Positions 12,412 to 58,930 of a stretch of 64,000 nt of DNA are shown piece by piece. The translations under genes and the position numbers were made by a program. A model generated the notes under the pieces. The model had not been told where the DNA came from. It searched no databases and worked only from the letters and a program-made list of their open reading frames with translations. Numbering within the stretch: the first letter of the stretch is position 1; the number at the start of each line of letters is the position of its first letter. The stretch is from Chromobotia macracanthus. Lineage: Eukaryota > Chordata > Actinopteri > Cypriniformes > Botiidae. The stretch covers positions 1,240,001 to 1,304,000 of the forward strand of contig JAZGTH010000098.1 of NCBI GenBank assembly GCA_036877525.1. Direction: 5' to 3'.

Positions 12412-13996
12412 GGTACTTTATATGCTATTTACAAAAGGCATGTTTTCCTTAATCCAAAGGTCATTCAGTTTTTCAAATCAAATCCCTGTGAACGGGGGAT
12501 TTGGAGACATGCTTAATCATGCTGTTTTTTTTTTTTTTTGCAGTTGTCTGTGTTTTAAGCTTTAACCACTGTTGTTTTTCAATGTGCAAATTACCCACAT
12601 CATTTTAAGCAATTTATGCATGTAAAATGTATGTTTAGTATTTAGTATGTGTGTTTAGTAATTTGTTTAGTATTTTTGCATGTGTAAACAAAATCAGCCA
12701 GCAACCACATCATAAATACTAAACTTTAACTGAAGCTTCTTACAGTAGCTGTATGCAATGAAGTACTCGCCACACTGTTGTTTCCATGCACTTTTTATAT
12801 AGTAATCCTTCACTCTGGGAATGTTTTGTTATAAAGTGTTACTTCATTATGCTTCATAGACATAAGTATTTAATACTGCGAATGATCACAGAATGTTTCA
12901 GCAGCAAAGCACAGATTTGCTGATTTTCAGTCTTATATTGGTCACAATCAATGTTAACACCTTTAGTAACTGTTTTTTCCCCTGTCATCACAAATGTTAT
13001 ATTCTGTCTGCACAGAGTAGATAGTGGTTTTTGATCTGTCCTGTTTCCTGTTTGTGCCTTACCTGATTACTAGACATGTAGAAAAGTCTGGTATTTTTCC
13101 AGTTGTTTTTTATTTAATAATACATTTATGTTTAAAGGATTTATTTCCACTGATTTGATGTTGTTATTGTGTCTACATATTTTTTAAATGTAGGTCTTTT
13201 ATTTTCTGTGTTCAGACATTTGTCAGTGTTTTGCTTAGATAAGTTTGATTTTGCTTTTATCCAGCTGCTATTAATGATTTTACAAAACCTTTAAATGTAC
13301 CATTTCTGCTTTTTAAATACTTTTAGGGACTAAAATGTTTGGAAAGTGGGTGTGGGTGGTAGGCTTGGGACAAATGTTACCGTCTGTAAACAATGTCTTC
13401 ATTTGTACATATTTATCTGTGCTTGAAAAGGTTTAGTAAAGGTTATGACATTCACAACACACATTGTTTGCATCTTTTTGTTGCATCATAAACCTTTAGC
13501 TGTTGATTTAAGAACACTAGTGATACTAAGGACAATATTTCTGACACAATTTGGCCTGATAGTGACGCAACAAATTATTACGACGCATTAACCAACGACC
13601 AAGTGAAACTAAATGTAATGGCAACCATTGGTAATGTACCATCTACTCCACAAGGTGGAAGCACAATCAATTGTATAAATGATACAACAACCTGCTATTT
13701 TTTATTGTACGAGCCACAATATCCTAATTTGCTGTGATATTTTAAGCAATAGTTTAGATTGCTACATGAATATGTTAATATATATTGGAGTACGTAACAC
13801 TACAATGCAAGAATACTAGTAATAAATAGTACATCGGTTGCTATTTCTCTGTCGTATTACCTTAATATCGCTCCTCCGATGTATACGTTTATGTAGATTT
13901 GCTGTTAATAATTTCTTATTTTGCTGCGTTAGACTTATCCCTTGTACTCTCTGTATTTTTAATAAAAATGGCACGTTTAATGATAATGACGCACCC
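12412..13996. other. myd88 to oxsr1 intergenic region
   Basis: About 1.6 kb of AT-rich DNA with no recognised gene or repeat. A plus-strand stretch 13511-13738 is open for about 74 codons but has no start near its beginning and no family likeness. CpG content rises from about 13990 at the oxsr1 promoter. Confidence 0.4.
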
Positions 13997-14008
13997 AAGA
14001 TGGCCGCC
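13997..14008 (+). promoter_or_regulatory. YY1-type site in the oxsr1 promoter
   Basis: AAGATGGCCGCC closely matches the YY1 consensus (AAGATGGCGGC). It lies about 230 bp before the oxsr1 ATG in a short CpG-rich stretch without a TATA box. A TGACGCA (CRE/AP-1-like) word sits 10 bp upstream. Likely marks a TATA-less housekeeping promoter; inferred from motif and position. Confidence 0.45.
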
Positions 14009-14235
14009 CGTCGCGACCGTTAGTGTGCGGTACAGGAATGCGGTGGGCGTGGCTTTCTTGCGCTGGTAGCAAACTTTGGGAATGATAGAAAAGGTTGTTG
14101 AAGATAATCGCAGACAGGAGGTGGGATGCTACTGTTTTGCGAATTGGAGTAACATTTACATTTTGTTTTCTGTCAGCACCCAGATCTAGCGTTTGGAATA
14201 AGCAGGGTCTAAATAAAGGTACGCAGTCCTAAGAC

Positions 14236-49413
<35,178 letters not shown>

Positions 49414-52068
49414 ACTTCAGCTCTGTGCGGGACCATGACTTGCTACCACAAATGTGAAAACATACCAACACTACCAACAGAATGACACATTGGTATATTT
49501 TTGCCCTCTCATAATTACCCAAAAGAAATCACTGTTGCCAAAGAGAAAAGCACCATAGCGCCAACCCACAGGAGTTCATGAGTTTGCTGAGTGAAACTGC
49601 TGAGTTGCACAATATGAGATTTATCATTAATTGTAGGAATCAAAATAAAGTTTACGCATGTAAGTATGCAGTTATCATCACAACCGACATAACCTTAATT
49701 TTTTATATTTATACTTTCACTTCCTCATTTTGCTTGACGTTTTTCCTTCTTTTGCACAATCTAAGTGCCCCTAAAAACTGAAAATTTTGAAAATGCCTCA
49801 TTATTGTAACTACTGTGTGCATATAGGGGGAATAAAACAAAGAAATTTTGGTTAAAATGGGTGATTGTAGTTACAACTGCTATAGTAATTTTTGCATGTT
49901 CGTTTTTGCCTTTGAAGAGAAACAGCTAGCATAGCGCTTAATTTTTCAGAGCACTTTTGCATTATTTACCTGGAAGGTTCTTTCAGACAGACCTAATGAA
50001 CATTTATTGAAGTCTTGTTTTAAATCTCTGAATGCTAAATCTAAAATGTAACGTTTTGTTTCAAATTTCAGACATTTCTGATTGTTGTATCAACAACAAA
50101 GAGCTTTACATTCTTGACTCTTGTATAAATAGCCTGATTGTTTCATTGCTTGGTTAGTGTCTGCACGTTTTTTTTATTTTATCTATAATTCAGATTAATA
50201 TTAGTAAGTACAGCAGGTAGTTGTACCTTTGAATCTAATAGCCAGCTGCCATTTGCTGGCTAAATCTGATTTATCAGTGTAATGAGAGTGTGCCCTGATA
50301 AACAAGAAGTTTAAAGTTGTCCCCCCACACCCCTTTTTTAATATATATATTTAATGTGTGCTGTGTCAGCTGGGTTGATTTGTGGATGTTACTGTCCCAT
50401 GCTGCGCTGACACACTTGCCTTAAAGTTTCTACACAATTTTACATCACCATATCTTTTTTTGATTATTTTCACAATACAATTTCTGAATTGTAGTTTTCA
50501 ATTTCCGCAACATTATCTGTGAGTATGGCTTGTTTTATAGGTATCTCTTTGTTGAAAGTTCATGGAAGTATGTGAGATACTTTCTGATGAAACTTTGGTT
50601 TTTGGCTTTCTTTGCTCTGGAACTGAACTCTTAAGTATTCATGTGTATTTCTGATGTGGATGAACTTGATTGAACGTGTTTGTAAATAATGTCATTTGCC
50701 TTTGGTTTGGCTTTATATGGGATGTTTCACTCATGGCCTTGGTGTTCTTCATAAATGAGGTGATAGGAGGTGTCAGCTGCACAGACACATTTTGAGTTGT
50801 GTTGGTTTGTCTCTGTGTCTTTGAGGGAGCTTGTGTTCACAGGTTGACAGCTGGTTCACAATGGCTAAACTCGTAGACCTTCTATAGAACCTTGTTTACT
50901 TCTCATATAATAAACATGTAAAGACATACAATTTAAATATGTTTTGCAAAAACAGCCTGGAATAATGTGAGCATATATGCTAAAAATATGTGTACTCACC
51001 CTTCTGAATAAAAGATTTGGTCATTCCAGATTTCTCTAGAATGTCAGTTTATGATATAGTGTTAACACTGTACTATATCCACTAAAATTTAGAATAGCAT
51101 CTCCATACATTTAGTCACGAATCTGAATGAACAAAATACAAAGCGCACATTTTGTTCTGTCATTACACTTTTCAAAGCAGTATTTAACCTAATTTTAGGA
51201 AATAGTGTATTATTAAATAACTAAAAGCCATTTAGTTTTAAAAACAAAAAGTTTTAGTTTAACTCGCAGGTATTGTGGGACGTTTTGTGAAAAACTCCTC
51301 GTCAGGCGCGCTGTTTATGACTGCTGTTTCACAACAAAGCTGGCCATAAAAAAAAAGTTATAAAAATAGAAATCTCAACATGGAGTATATAAAAAGTACA
51401 TCTAAACAATCAATATGTGCAGATATAAGGGAGATATAATGATTATTATTATATGTTTACTAATATGTCAATAATATGTTTAAATTATGTTCTTATACAT
51501 TAAATAATATACATCTTTTAATTCAAATTCATGGTTAGGGTTAATACATTTTTCACTGTAAACATTTTCTGCCTCTCTTGCCAGACTTTCTTAAACGTGG
51601 GCCGGTGTGGTAGTACTGCAGAAGGCATGCACAGTACATTTAGTGTAAGCAATAAATAAAAATGAAAAGCAAAAAACAGCTCAAGATCAATTTACTTTAG
51701 TTTATTTATATTTTCACTTTAGACAGTCGACCTGCTTGTTTTAAGGCATGTTTCTTTAAATGCTTTGAAATCCAATAATGAACGTACCACAAAAGGTTAA
51801 ACAAAAATGCCTCTTATTGACTGTGTTACCTGCCCTGTACTTGTTACAAGTGAAGGATCATCTTTTCCCTTCGGATATGAGCAATTCACACATATTGTCT
51901 AAATATTACGCCTGACCTCACATGCATGTCACAGCAGTTTACACCAAAATATTAAGACCGCCTTAAAAGAGCGTCTTTTGTGCCAAATCAGCCTTATGAT
52001 CCAAAGTCTCTTAGACTCACAGCAATGCACAAACACACACATATTGTGCACACACTTCAGGAACTGTC
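49414..52068 (+). other. oxsr1 3' UTR and oxsr1 to slc22a13 intergenic region
   Basis: Low-GC DNA. The first poly(A) signal AATAAA after the oxsr1 stop is at 49831-49836; later ones lie near 50910 and 51006. No exon or known repeat recognised between 50000 and 52000. Confidence 0.5.
49831..49836 (+). terminator. oxsr1 poly(A) signal
   Basis: AATAAA about 420 bp after the stop codon, the first canonical signal downstream. Confidence 0.5.
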
Positions 52069-52275
52069 TGGTAACATTTTACAATAACATTTTACATTAC
52101 ATTACAACATTTTACAATCGTTTTTATAACTAGTTAAGCAACATGAACGAACATTGAACAATGCTTTCAATGCATTAACATGAACAAATATCAGTACATG
52201 CTGCAAAACATGTTATTTTATTGCCAGTGCATATAAGCTGATGCATTAACGAATATAGACCTTATTGTAAAGTGA
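52069..52275. mobile_element. Short inverted-repeat element upstream of slc22a13
   Basis: Left end GTAACATTTTACAATAAC and right end CTTATTGTAAAGTG are inverted repeats; the interior repeats AACATGAAC and GCATTAAC words seen in cyprinid MITEs. Its right end is about 290 bp before the slc22a13 ATG. Confidence 0.55.
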
Positions 52276-52561
52276 ATATTGCAATCGCTTACAAATTGCA
52301 TTACTGTATATAGTTGCACAATACCAAACCAAACACCATGCACATACCATTTCTCAAAACGAGTATTCATTTTACACATCGCAACTTTCCTCCCAGCTCT
52401 CGGTTTATCTATAATCTCATCCATATCGCGGAGTAACAGATAAGTCAAGCTTGCAGATCTTCAACCCGAACTCGGACTTGTGACGAGTTTAAAAATTAAT
52501 TTCTCCTCCTATGAATTGCACGATATATGTTTAAAGGGCGACCCGACACCGTCCAGTGAAG

Positions 52562-55500
52562 ATGATAGACTTCGGGCAGATCCTGTCGTCTGTCGGGGAG
52601 TTTGGGGCGTTTCAGAAGCGCCTGCTGTTGGCGGTATGTCTCCCCAACATCTTCACATCTTTTCACATGTTCAGCCAGGTCTTCACGGCCATCACCTTCC
52701 CACACAACTGCAACACCAAGTGGATCCTGCGGCAGGGTCCCAACCTGACCGACGAGAAACGGATGAACCTCACCATCCCGTTGGATGATCATGGGGAGTA
52801 TGAGAAATGTACGATGTTCTCACCTGTTGATCTTGATCTGGATGTTATTGAAGCTTATGGACTTAATGCAAGCACATCATGTACTGACGGATGGGTTTAT
52901 AAGGCACCAGAGGGGAGCAGCACTCTTATAACTGAGGTACAGTTACAGTCTATATGATAAATGTTATGATGTTTGAGTTTTATGTCGTTTGTATGACTCT
53001 CTGTTGAATGAAATGATATAGGCTTCCTATATAATTATTGATTAAAGTTTTCCTATTCATAACTGTTGTTTTTTCCAACCATGCAATTATATACATATAC
53101 ATTATTATAAATTAACTTTGTAACCGTAAATGGCATGATATAACTAAATTTGTTAACATTGCATTGCATGCTGACTTAAAGGCAGGGTGAGTTTTAACAT
53201 AAACATTTTTGTTATGGTGTTTAAAAGTCTCTTCACATCCTGATAGCAATCACTAAGTGGTCTAAATATAAATATATTAATATAAATATGTCTTCTGTGT
53301 ATGTCCATAAATGTTTGTCCAATCATTGCATTTAGTCTAAATGCAATAGTAGGATGTTTTATTGCCTGTCAAACCATGTATGGATTTAATGTGTTGGAGG
53401 CATGGCATTGGAAAGTGCTCTGAAGGGAGGGTGGGATCTTATGCTTTCCATGTTGGCTTGCTATTTATTGATAGCCTCTCTGAAATTGCTAACATGAACA
53501 GAAAACGACAAATATAGTTTTACATCTTTACATCTTTATTAATGCAAATTCAATTGTTCATTGCTGTTCACTGTAAAATAACTAATGTTAACATGCAACG
53601 TTTGATTTAAAAATATATTAATGTTAAAATGAACATGAATAAATGCTGTAGAAGTGTTGTTGATTATTATTTCATGTTAACTGATATCTAATAGTATACT
53701 GCAGATATTTCTATACTGTAGCTCTTTATGTCCCTTGTTATTGAATGTAAAAGCATTTTTAAGTGTCATCCATCTTATGTATATTATTTTACTTTGCACA
53801 GTTTTGTTTCAAGCCTATCATTTTGTAATGTTTCTTTATAGTTTGACCTGGTGTGTGACAATAGGATTTTTAATGAGGCATCTCAGTCCATCTACATGGC
53901 GGGTCTTCTTATCGGCGCTCTAGTATTTGGGCCAATGGCAGATAAGTATGTTCCCTGTTCAACAAGAACTATATAATGCACACTGTAATTATTTGGAAAC
54001 AACAAAGGCAAAACAGCAGTTAAAACCATTAGTATCATATAAACAGAGGTCCATTTCTATTTGTGTTTTAAACCTCACAACTAGGGAATAACAAAGAATT
54101 GTTCTTTATCCTCTACTTTTTACATCACAATTTAAATGAAATCTAACATTAAATCAGTGGAAGAGCCTGCTTAGGCCTGTTTTGTTTTGAATGCATTAAT
54201 ATTTTCCTAACTGTGATGGTTCAACTGTTTTTTGCTGCAGGTATGGCAGGCGATTTGTTACTCTGCTTTCCTTGTTACTGCAGTTTTTATCTGGGGTGGC
54301 AGTAGCGTTTTCCCCCAACATCTATGTCTACATGGCACTCCGTTTTGTGGTTGGCACCACCATATCAGGCATCTCTATCAACACATTTGTTCTGGGTAAC
54401 ACGTGACTCCTTTCAATATCAGTACATTAAAAAGTTGAACAGTATACATACAGTAAAAATACATACAGTATAAAACCTGTTGATATATGTCAGCAGTTTA
54501 ACTAATATTAATGTGTGATTATAATTGTGTATCTCATGCTTTAGGATCTGAGTGGTGCGGTTCAGCTAAACGGGCCCTTTTTACAATATTGTCGCACTGC
54601 TTTGTTGCCATTGGTCTGATGTTGCTGTCTGGTTTGGCCTTTGGGATCCGCAATTGGAGGATTTTACAGCTGGTTCTATCTGCACCTTCTGGGCTTTTCA
54701 TTGTATATTACTGGTAAGAGTTATTCTAGATTCTTGTTTGCCACCTCAATATAGCAGCATAACACTGGTTTCTTTATACCAGAAAATGGGAGTTTTCTCT
54801 AATTGTTAGATCCATCAGAACTTCTTATGTCTATGTGGTAGGATACTTCCAGAATCAGCCCGGTGGCTTCTGACCCAAGGCAAGCAGGAGAGGGCCAAGA
54901 AGGAGATCCTTAGAGCTGCAAAAATCAATGGCAGGAAGGTGCCTGAAAATCTGTTTGACAAGGTGCTGTTATCATTTATAATAGTAGAATGATAGACTCA
55001 ATAATGGTCAAGCTTTATTTCGTTAAAGAGAAGTGTTGATAAAAAAAATCACACCCATAGAGTAGCTAAATTACATCCTCTGAATCAGATGTCTTGGGTA
55101 GTAAATAACAGAAAGTCGCTGTTAAATGATGAATAAACTTGTAAGGATGCTTTTTAACAGATGGAGACCGACAACACAGCCAAAACGGGCAACATGCTGG
55201 ACCTGTTCCGCGTGGGTTACCTGAGAAAGAGAGCTCTTATCATGTGCTATATGTGGTGAGTCTAGCAATATTTTCAATATTGTCATACAGCCTAGATTTA
55301 GGACAATAAAGATGGCCAAATAAGCTTTGTCATTGTGCACCTACCCCCACGTGAAATTAAAACAGCAGCCAAACAGCAGAACCTGTTATCATCTGTATCT
55401 GTTTATGCTATCATAGGTTTGTGACAAGCCTGGTTTACTATGGAGTCAGTTTGAACGTGGGGAACTTTGGCCTGGACATTTACCTGACTCAACTCATCTT

Positions 55501-56575
55501 TGGCATTGCAGAGCTTCCTGCCCGTCTGAGCTGTTTTCCTCTGATTCAGCGCTTTGGAAGGAGGATTTGCCAGAGTGGGGTGCTGCTTCTTGGAGGCGTT
55601 GCTTGCCTTGTTATTTCTGCTGTTCCAGCAGGTATGAAAGTATGCTGTATTGTTAATGTACAACCAGGTATGGTGTATGACACACATGAACACTTAAATA
55701 ATGTTATTGGTTGATTAGATTGGACCAGTGGCCTGTAACGTGTGTGTGTGTGTGTGTGTGCATACATACACACATATATACTCACACACACAGACACACG
55801 CACATATACATACAGGTGGCTCTATAACAATGAGTTTTACGCTGTAGATCTTGATCGGTTGTTGTACAGTCTGTGGAATTGTGTGTTTTTCTCAGAGTAT
55901 CCTGTAGTCATCACCGTGATGGCAGTGATTGGAAAGTTCTCTCTGGCTGCGGCATTCTCTATAGTTTATGTGTACACTGCTGAACTGTACCCAACAGTTG
56001 TCAGGTACTGAAACAAACCTGCACTGAAGTGAATCGGTGTGTCCGGCTGTTATACATTCTAAATATGATTCTTAAACTCCCTGATGTAGGCAAAATGGAG
56101 TGGGACTAAACTCCATGTGTGCACGTGTGGCTGGGATTCTGGCTCCTCTGATTAGCTTGTTGGATGTGTATCACCCAGCCATTCCAATGGCCATATTTGG
56201 CTCTCTTCCTTTTCTGGGCGGAGCGCTGACCTTTTTGCTCCCCGAGACACGCAACACAGAGCTTCAGGACCACACTGAAGTCCAAGTGGATGAGAAAATG
56301 TGTGTTAATGTCTTTGTTGTTATTACAGTATATGACTGACATTTCATTTGACTTAGCATGACACAACTATTTATTTAAAATACCCAAGCCAATTAAGGCT
56401 AAACATATAGATGAGACAAAAAGAGTTTACATCTAATACTGAGCTGCAGAATTAGCAATTCAAGATTATAAACTGATTTTCCTTCATTTTCATCCACAGG
56501 AATTCAAAGAAGGCATGTATTGAAAATGGACTGAATCAGGAGCAGGAGATGTCCCTGAAGAGCACAAAATTATGA
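52562..56575 (+). CDS. slc22a13: SLC22A13-like organic anion transporter (OAT10 class), complete
   Basis: Twelve-helix major facilitator protein of the plasma membrane; mammalian OAT10 exchanges urate, nicotinate and other organic anions. Exons: 52562-52936, 53842-53945, 54241-54395, 54545-54713, 54842-54962, 55161-55255, 55417-55631, 55896-56004, 56090-56299, 56500-56575; 1629 nt, 542 aa, normal for SLC22. Exon 1 codes the N-terminal segment (MIDFGQILSSVGEFGAFQKR), helix 1 and the large extracellular loop with NLT sites and paired cysteines. Then follow FDLVCDNR, the MFS loop motif GPMADKYGRRF, the SLC22 signature ILPESARWLLTQGK, GNFGLDIYLTQLIFG, TAELYPTVVRQNGVG and FLLPETRNTEL. The cytoplasmic tail ends MSLKSTKL. 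The assignment to SLC22A13 rather than A14 or another OAT rests on family features plus position next to oxsr1. Candidate poly(A) signal ATTAAA near 56712. Confidence 0.88.
53178..53492 (+). mobile_element. MITE family C copy 2 in slc22a13 intron 1
   Basis: Begins AAAGGCAGGGTGAGTTTTAA and ends CTCTGAAATTGCTAAC; interior matches 44112-44464 (AAAAGTCTCTTCACATCC, GGAGGCATGG, GAGGGTGGGATCTTATGC). Confidence 0.75.
55740..55812. repeat. TG/CA microsatellite
   Basis: (TG)n followed by ACACAC/ATAC runs, so that the two halves can pair. In slc22a13 intron 7. Confidence 0.85.
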
Positions 56576-57200
56576 GATTTATACTTATATTTAAAAACAG
56601 GGTTTGTTTTGTAAAGAGTTTTATTAATGTTTGTAAATGAACTGTGGAAGATAAACAGCGGTGCGACTGTTTACCGTTAATATTTCAGGAAACGTTTGTA
56701 ATATTTTATTGATTAAAATACATTTTTATTGTATTTTTGTGTTTGTCCTTTATTATCCATTAATATGAAATGTAGAGAAAACTGTCATCATGATTAAACA
56801 TCACAAAATTCATTTCCTCCTGCGCACACTGAGTTCACATGGTCATTGCTGTTACAAAAAATCAGAATCGACTTCAAATCTTTAACAGTTTCTTATTAAA
56901 TATGTAATTTATTTAAAAGTTCAGTAATTAAAACTGCAAAACATCATTTTAATTTGAAATGATCTTTTCTGAACTACGTATACATTCAACCCATTATCTA
57001 AAATCTGGATTAAAGCTCAAAGAACATAACAAACATTTAAAAAATATATGCTATAACTGCTTTATGAAATCACCTGTTGTGTTATTGTTAAATTCTTAAT
57101 ATCCTTAGTTTTAAATGTAGCTCAACCATGAAAATAAAATCCTTAATATTTGCCCACATCTGACCATCTGCTGTGTTAAGACTATGGACCATATACTCGT

Positions 57201-57751
57201 TCAGTGGCTCTGAATGATGTCAGTGCCATTCCTCTGTAGCCAACGGTCTTTATGTTGTTGATGACCAAAGCCCTCATCATAGTTGCCCTTCCTTCTAAAC
57301 AGCTGCTGGTAGTGGAAAACACAATAGAATTCCCCATAGAGAGGAGCGTAGCTTTGAAGACTAAAATCAAGCACAGAAATCTTTTAGTAGTGTTAGGTTG
57401 TTGTTTTGTTTAGGAGCTTAAGGCTATATAAACCAAATTAAAATGGGACATATATGTACATTTGTACTTAAAAACAGTTTTTAAAGTAACAGATGCAATA
57501 CTAGACTAAAAGCTTTGGATAAAATACTTAATGAGCAATAATATAATAAATAATGAATATACATTTATTATACGATACATTTTGAAGGGGTTTAGTTTCA
57601 GTGTTTTTAATACTGCTTACCTCAGTTTCTTTTTGCAGTGCTTGCAGCAAAAACAGGTTTTGTGAAAAATGAGTTTATCAGCGGCCATTCTTTCCATGGG
57701 GTAAACAGGTTTCAGACAGGCTGAGCATGTTTCCTGAGTTGCTGGCTGAAA
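57201..57751 (-). CDS. LIM domain split over two exons (LIMD2/XIRP2/LIMA1 type), 3' of xirp1
   Basis: Two minus-strand exons, 57751-57621 and 57360-57201, join in frame (GT donor 57620-57619, AG acceptor at 57362-57361) to code 96 residues and a TGA at 57203-57201. They hold one perfect LIM zinc domain: CSAC, 17 residues, HKTC, two residues, CKHC, 17 residues, CVFH. Diagnostic family words are VYPMERMAADKLIFH, YGEFYC, and KGNYDEGFGHQQHKDRW, which are close to human LIMD2 and the LIM regions of XIRP2 and LIMA1. Each exon is too short to stand out as an open frame. Candidate acceptors upstream of CSAC lie at 57751 and a few bases further in. The 5' part was not found: either these are alternative last exons of xirp1, whose large exon ends 1.2 kb upstream on the same strand, or a separate small LIM gene. 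It converges tail to tail with slc22a13. Confidence 0.85.
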
Positions 57752-57832
57752 CTACAGTCACATTGAGGGGTTAACACACCACTGGATTAAAACTTGTCTG
57801 TAACTCACTTTAGCTATTAGTGGCTTTGTTTT

Positions 57833-58094
57833 TACACTTAAAAAACGATGCCATAGAAGAACCAGTTTTTTGCAGATGGTTCTAAAAAGAACTATTAACA
57901 CCCACAGAAACTTTCTGTTTCACAAAAGGTTCTTTGAAGTGGAAAAGGGTTTTTAAGCTTTAAAAATGTAAGAAGGTAAAAAGAAATGGTTCTTTAAAAA
58001 CCGAGAACTGAATGGTTCTTTGGTGAATTACGAAAGGTTCTTTTATGGCATCACTGTGAAGAAGCTTTTAAGAGCTTTTATTTTTAAGAGTGTA
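57833..58094. mobile_element. MITE family F (ACACTTAAAAA... ends)
   Basis: Ends are inverse repeats (TACACTTAAAAA and TTTTTAAGAGTGTA; inner GATGCCATAGAAGAACC against GGTTCTTTTATGGCATC). The interior is full of GGTTCTTT words, as in common cyprinid elements. It lies just upstream of the LIM exons on their strand. Confidence 0.75.
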
Positions 58095-58184
58095 TACAGT
58101 TATTTAAATTCTTTGAGTATAACACGGTGTGCATACATTAATATCGCCATGTGAAACTGAAAATATTGTTACGATTTTTATCAG

Positions 58185-58254
58185 TTGTTCCCTGGGATTT
58201 GAACCTGTGTCCTTAGTCTTGTAAGTGTTATGCCATACCGGCTGACCTACAAAG
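58185..58254 (-). mobile_element. tRNA-like SINE head fragment
   Basis: Reverse strand reads TTTGTAGGTCAGCCGGTATG ... CAGGTTCAAATCCCAGGGAACA, a tRNA-derived head with a good B box (GGTTCAAATCC). No tail is seen. It is not a true tRNA gene: the cloverleaf is not closed. Confidence 0.65.
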
Positions 58255-58656
58255 TGTTTGACATAATAAATGAACGAAGTGTAACTAGGTTCTTATGAAA
58301 TATTTCTGTAGATAATTAAATCCTAGTGTTTCCGTTTTTAAATTTTGCTTTGACTTACAGTTAAACATCAGTGGAACCTTGTTCATGATTTATAATGCAT
58401 CAGGCTTAGTTCCCATTATTGTTTTTATTGACAAATCTAACAGATTGTGTAAACTATATTTCATGTAAAACATAACTATTCTGATAAATCAGCCAGATCT
58501 GACTGCAACACACTTTCATTAGGAAAGTTTACACAAAAACAGAAACTGAAATGCTAACAAATGAACCTAGCAAAGCAAAAAAGTACAAACATTTGTTACA
58601 TTTAACTGTATAATTAAATTAGACCTTCTATTCATGTGGCAAACAAAATTTCCTTC

Positions 58657-58920
58657 TTAAAGCTGCAATCCATAACTTTCTTGGGTTATGAATAAATCAA
58701 TGAACCAAAAACCAATGGCAGATCAATGTTTAGCATGATATCCTTACCCTGACAAGTTTATAATAATGACCTATAATTTGAACTGTCGCGTCTGGTTTTC
58801 TGGGAAATGTCAGTCTGGTGTTGGATTTCAAAATACGTAATGAAAAGTACATAACCTGCATGTTATTTTTCAAACAGAGATGGTGTTAGAGAGGCAAAAG
58901 GTACTGATTGCAGCTTTAAA
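58657..58920 (-). mobile_element. MITE family A copy 6, 10 bp from the xirp1 stop codon
   Basis: Begins TTAAAGCTGCAATCCATAAC and ends GATTGCAGCTTTAAA with CAGAGATGGTGTTAGAGAGG before it; inverted ends are well kept. It directly abuts the xirp1 coding region on the 3' side. Confidence 0.8.
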
Positions 58921-58930
58921 CTGATCTAAA

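Noticed and set aside
13511..13738. Plus-strand stretch of about 74 open codons between myd88 and oxsr1
   Set aside because: No start codon near its beginning, no splice context and no family likeness; consistent with chance.
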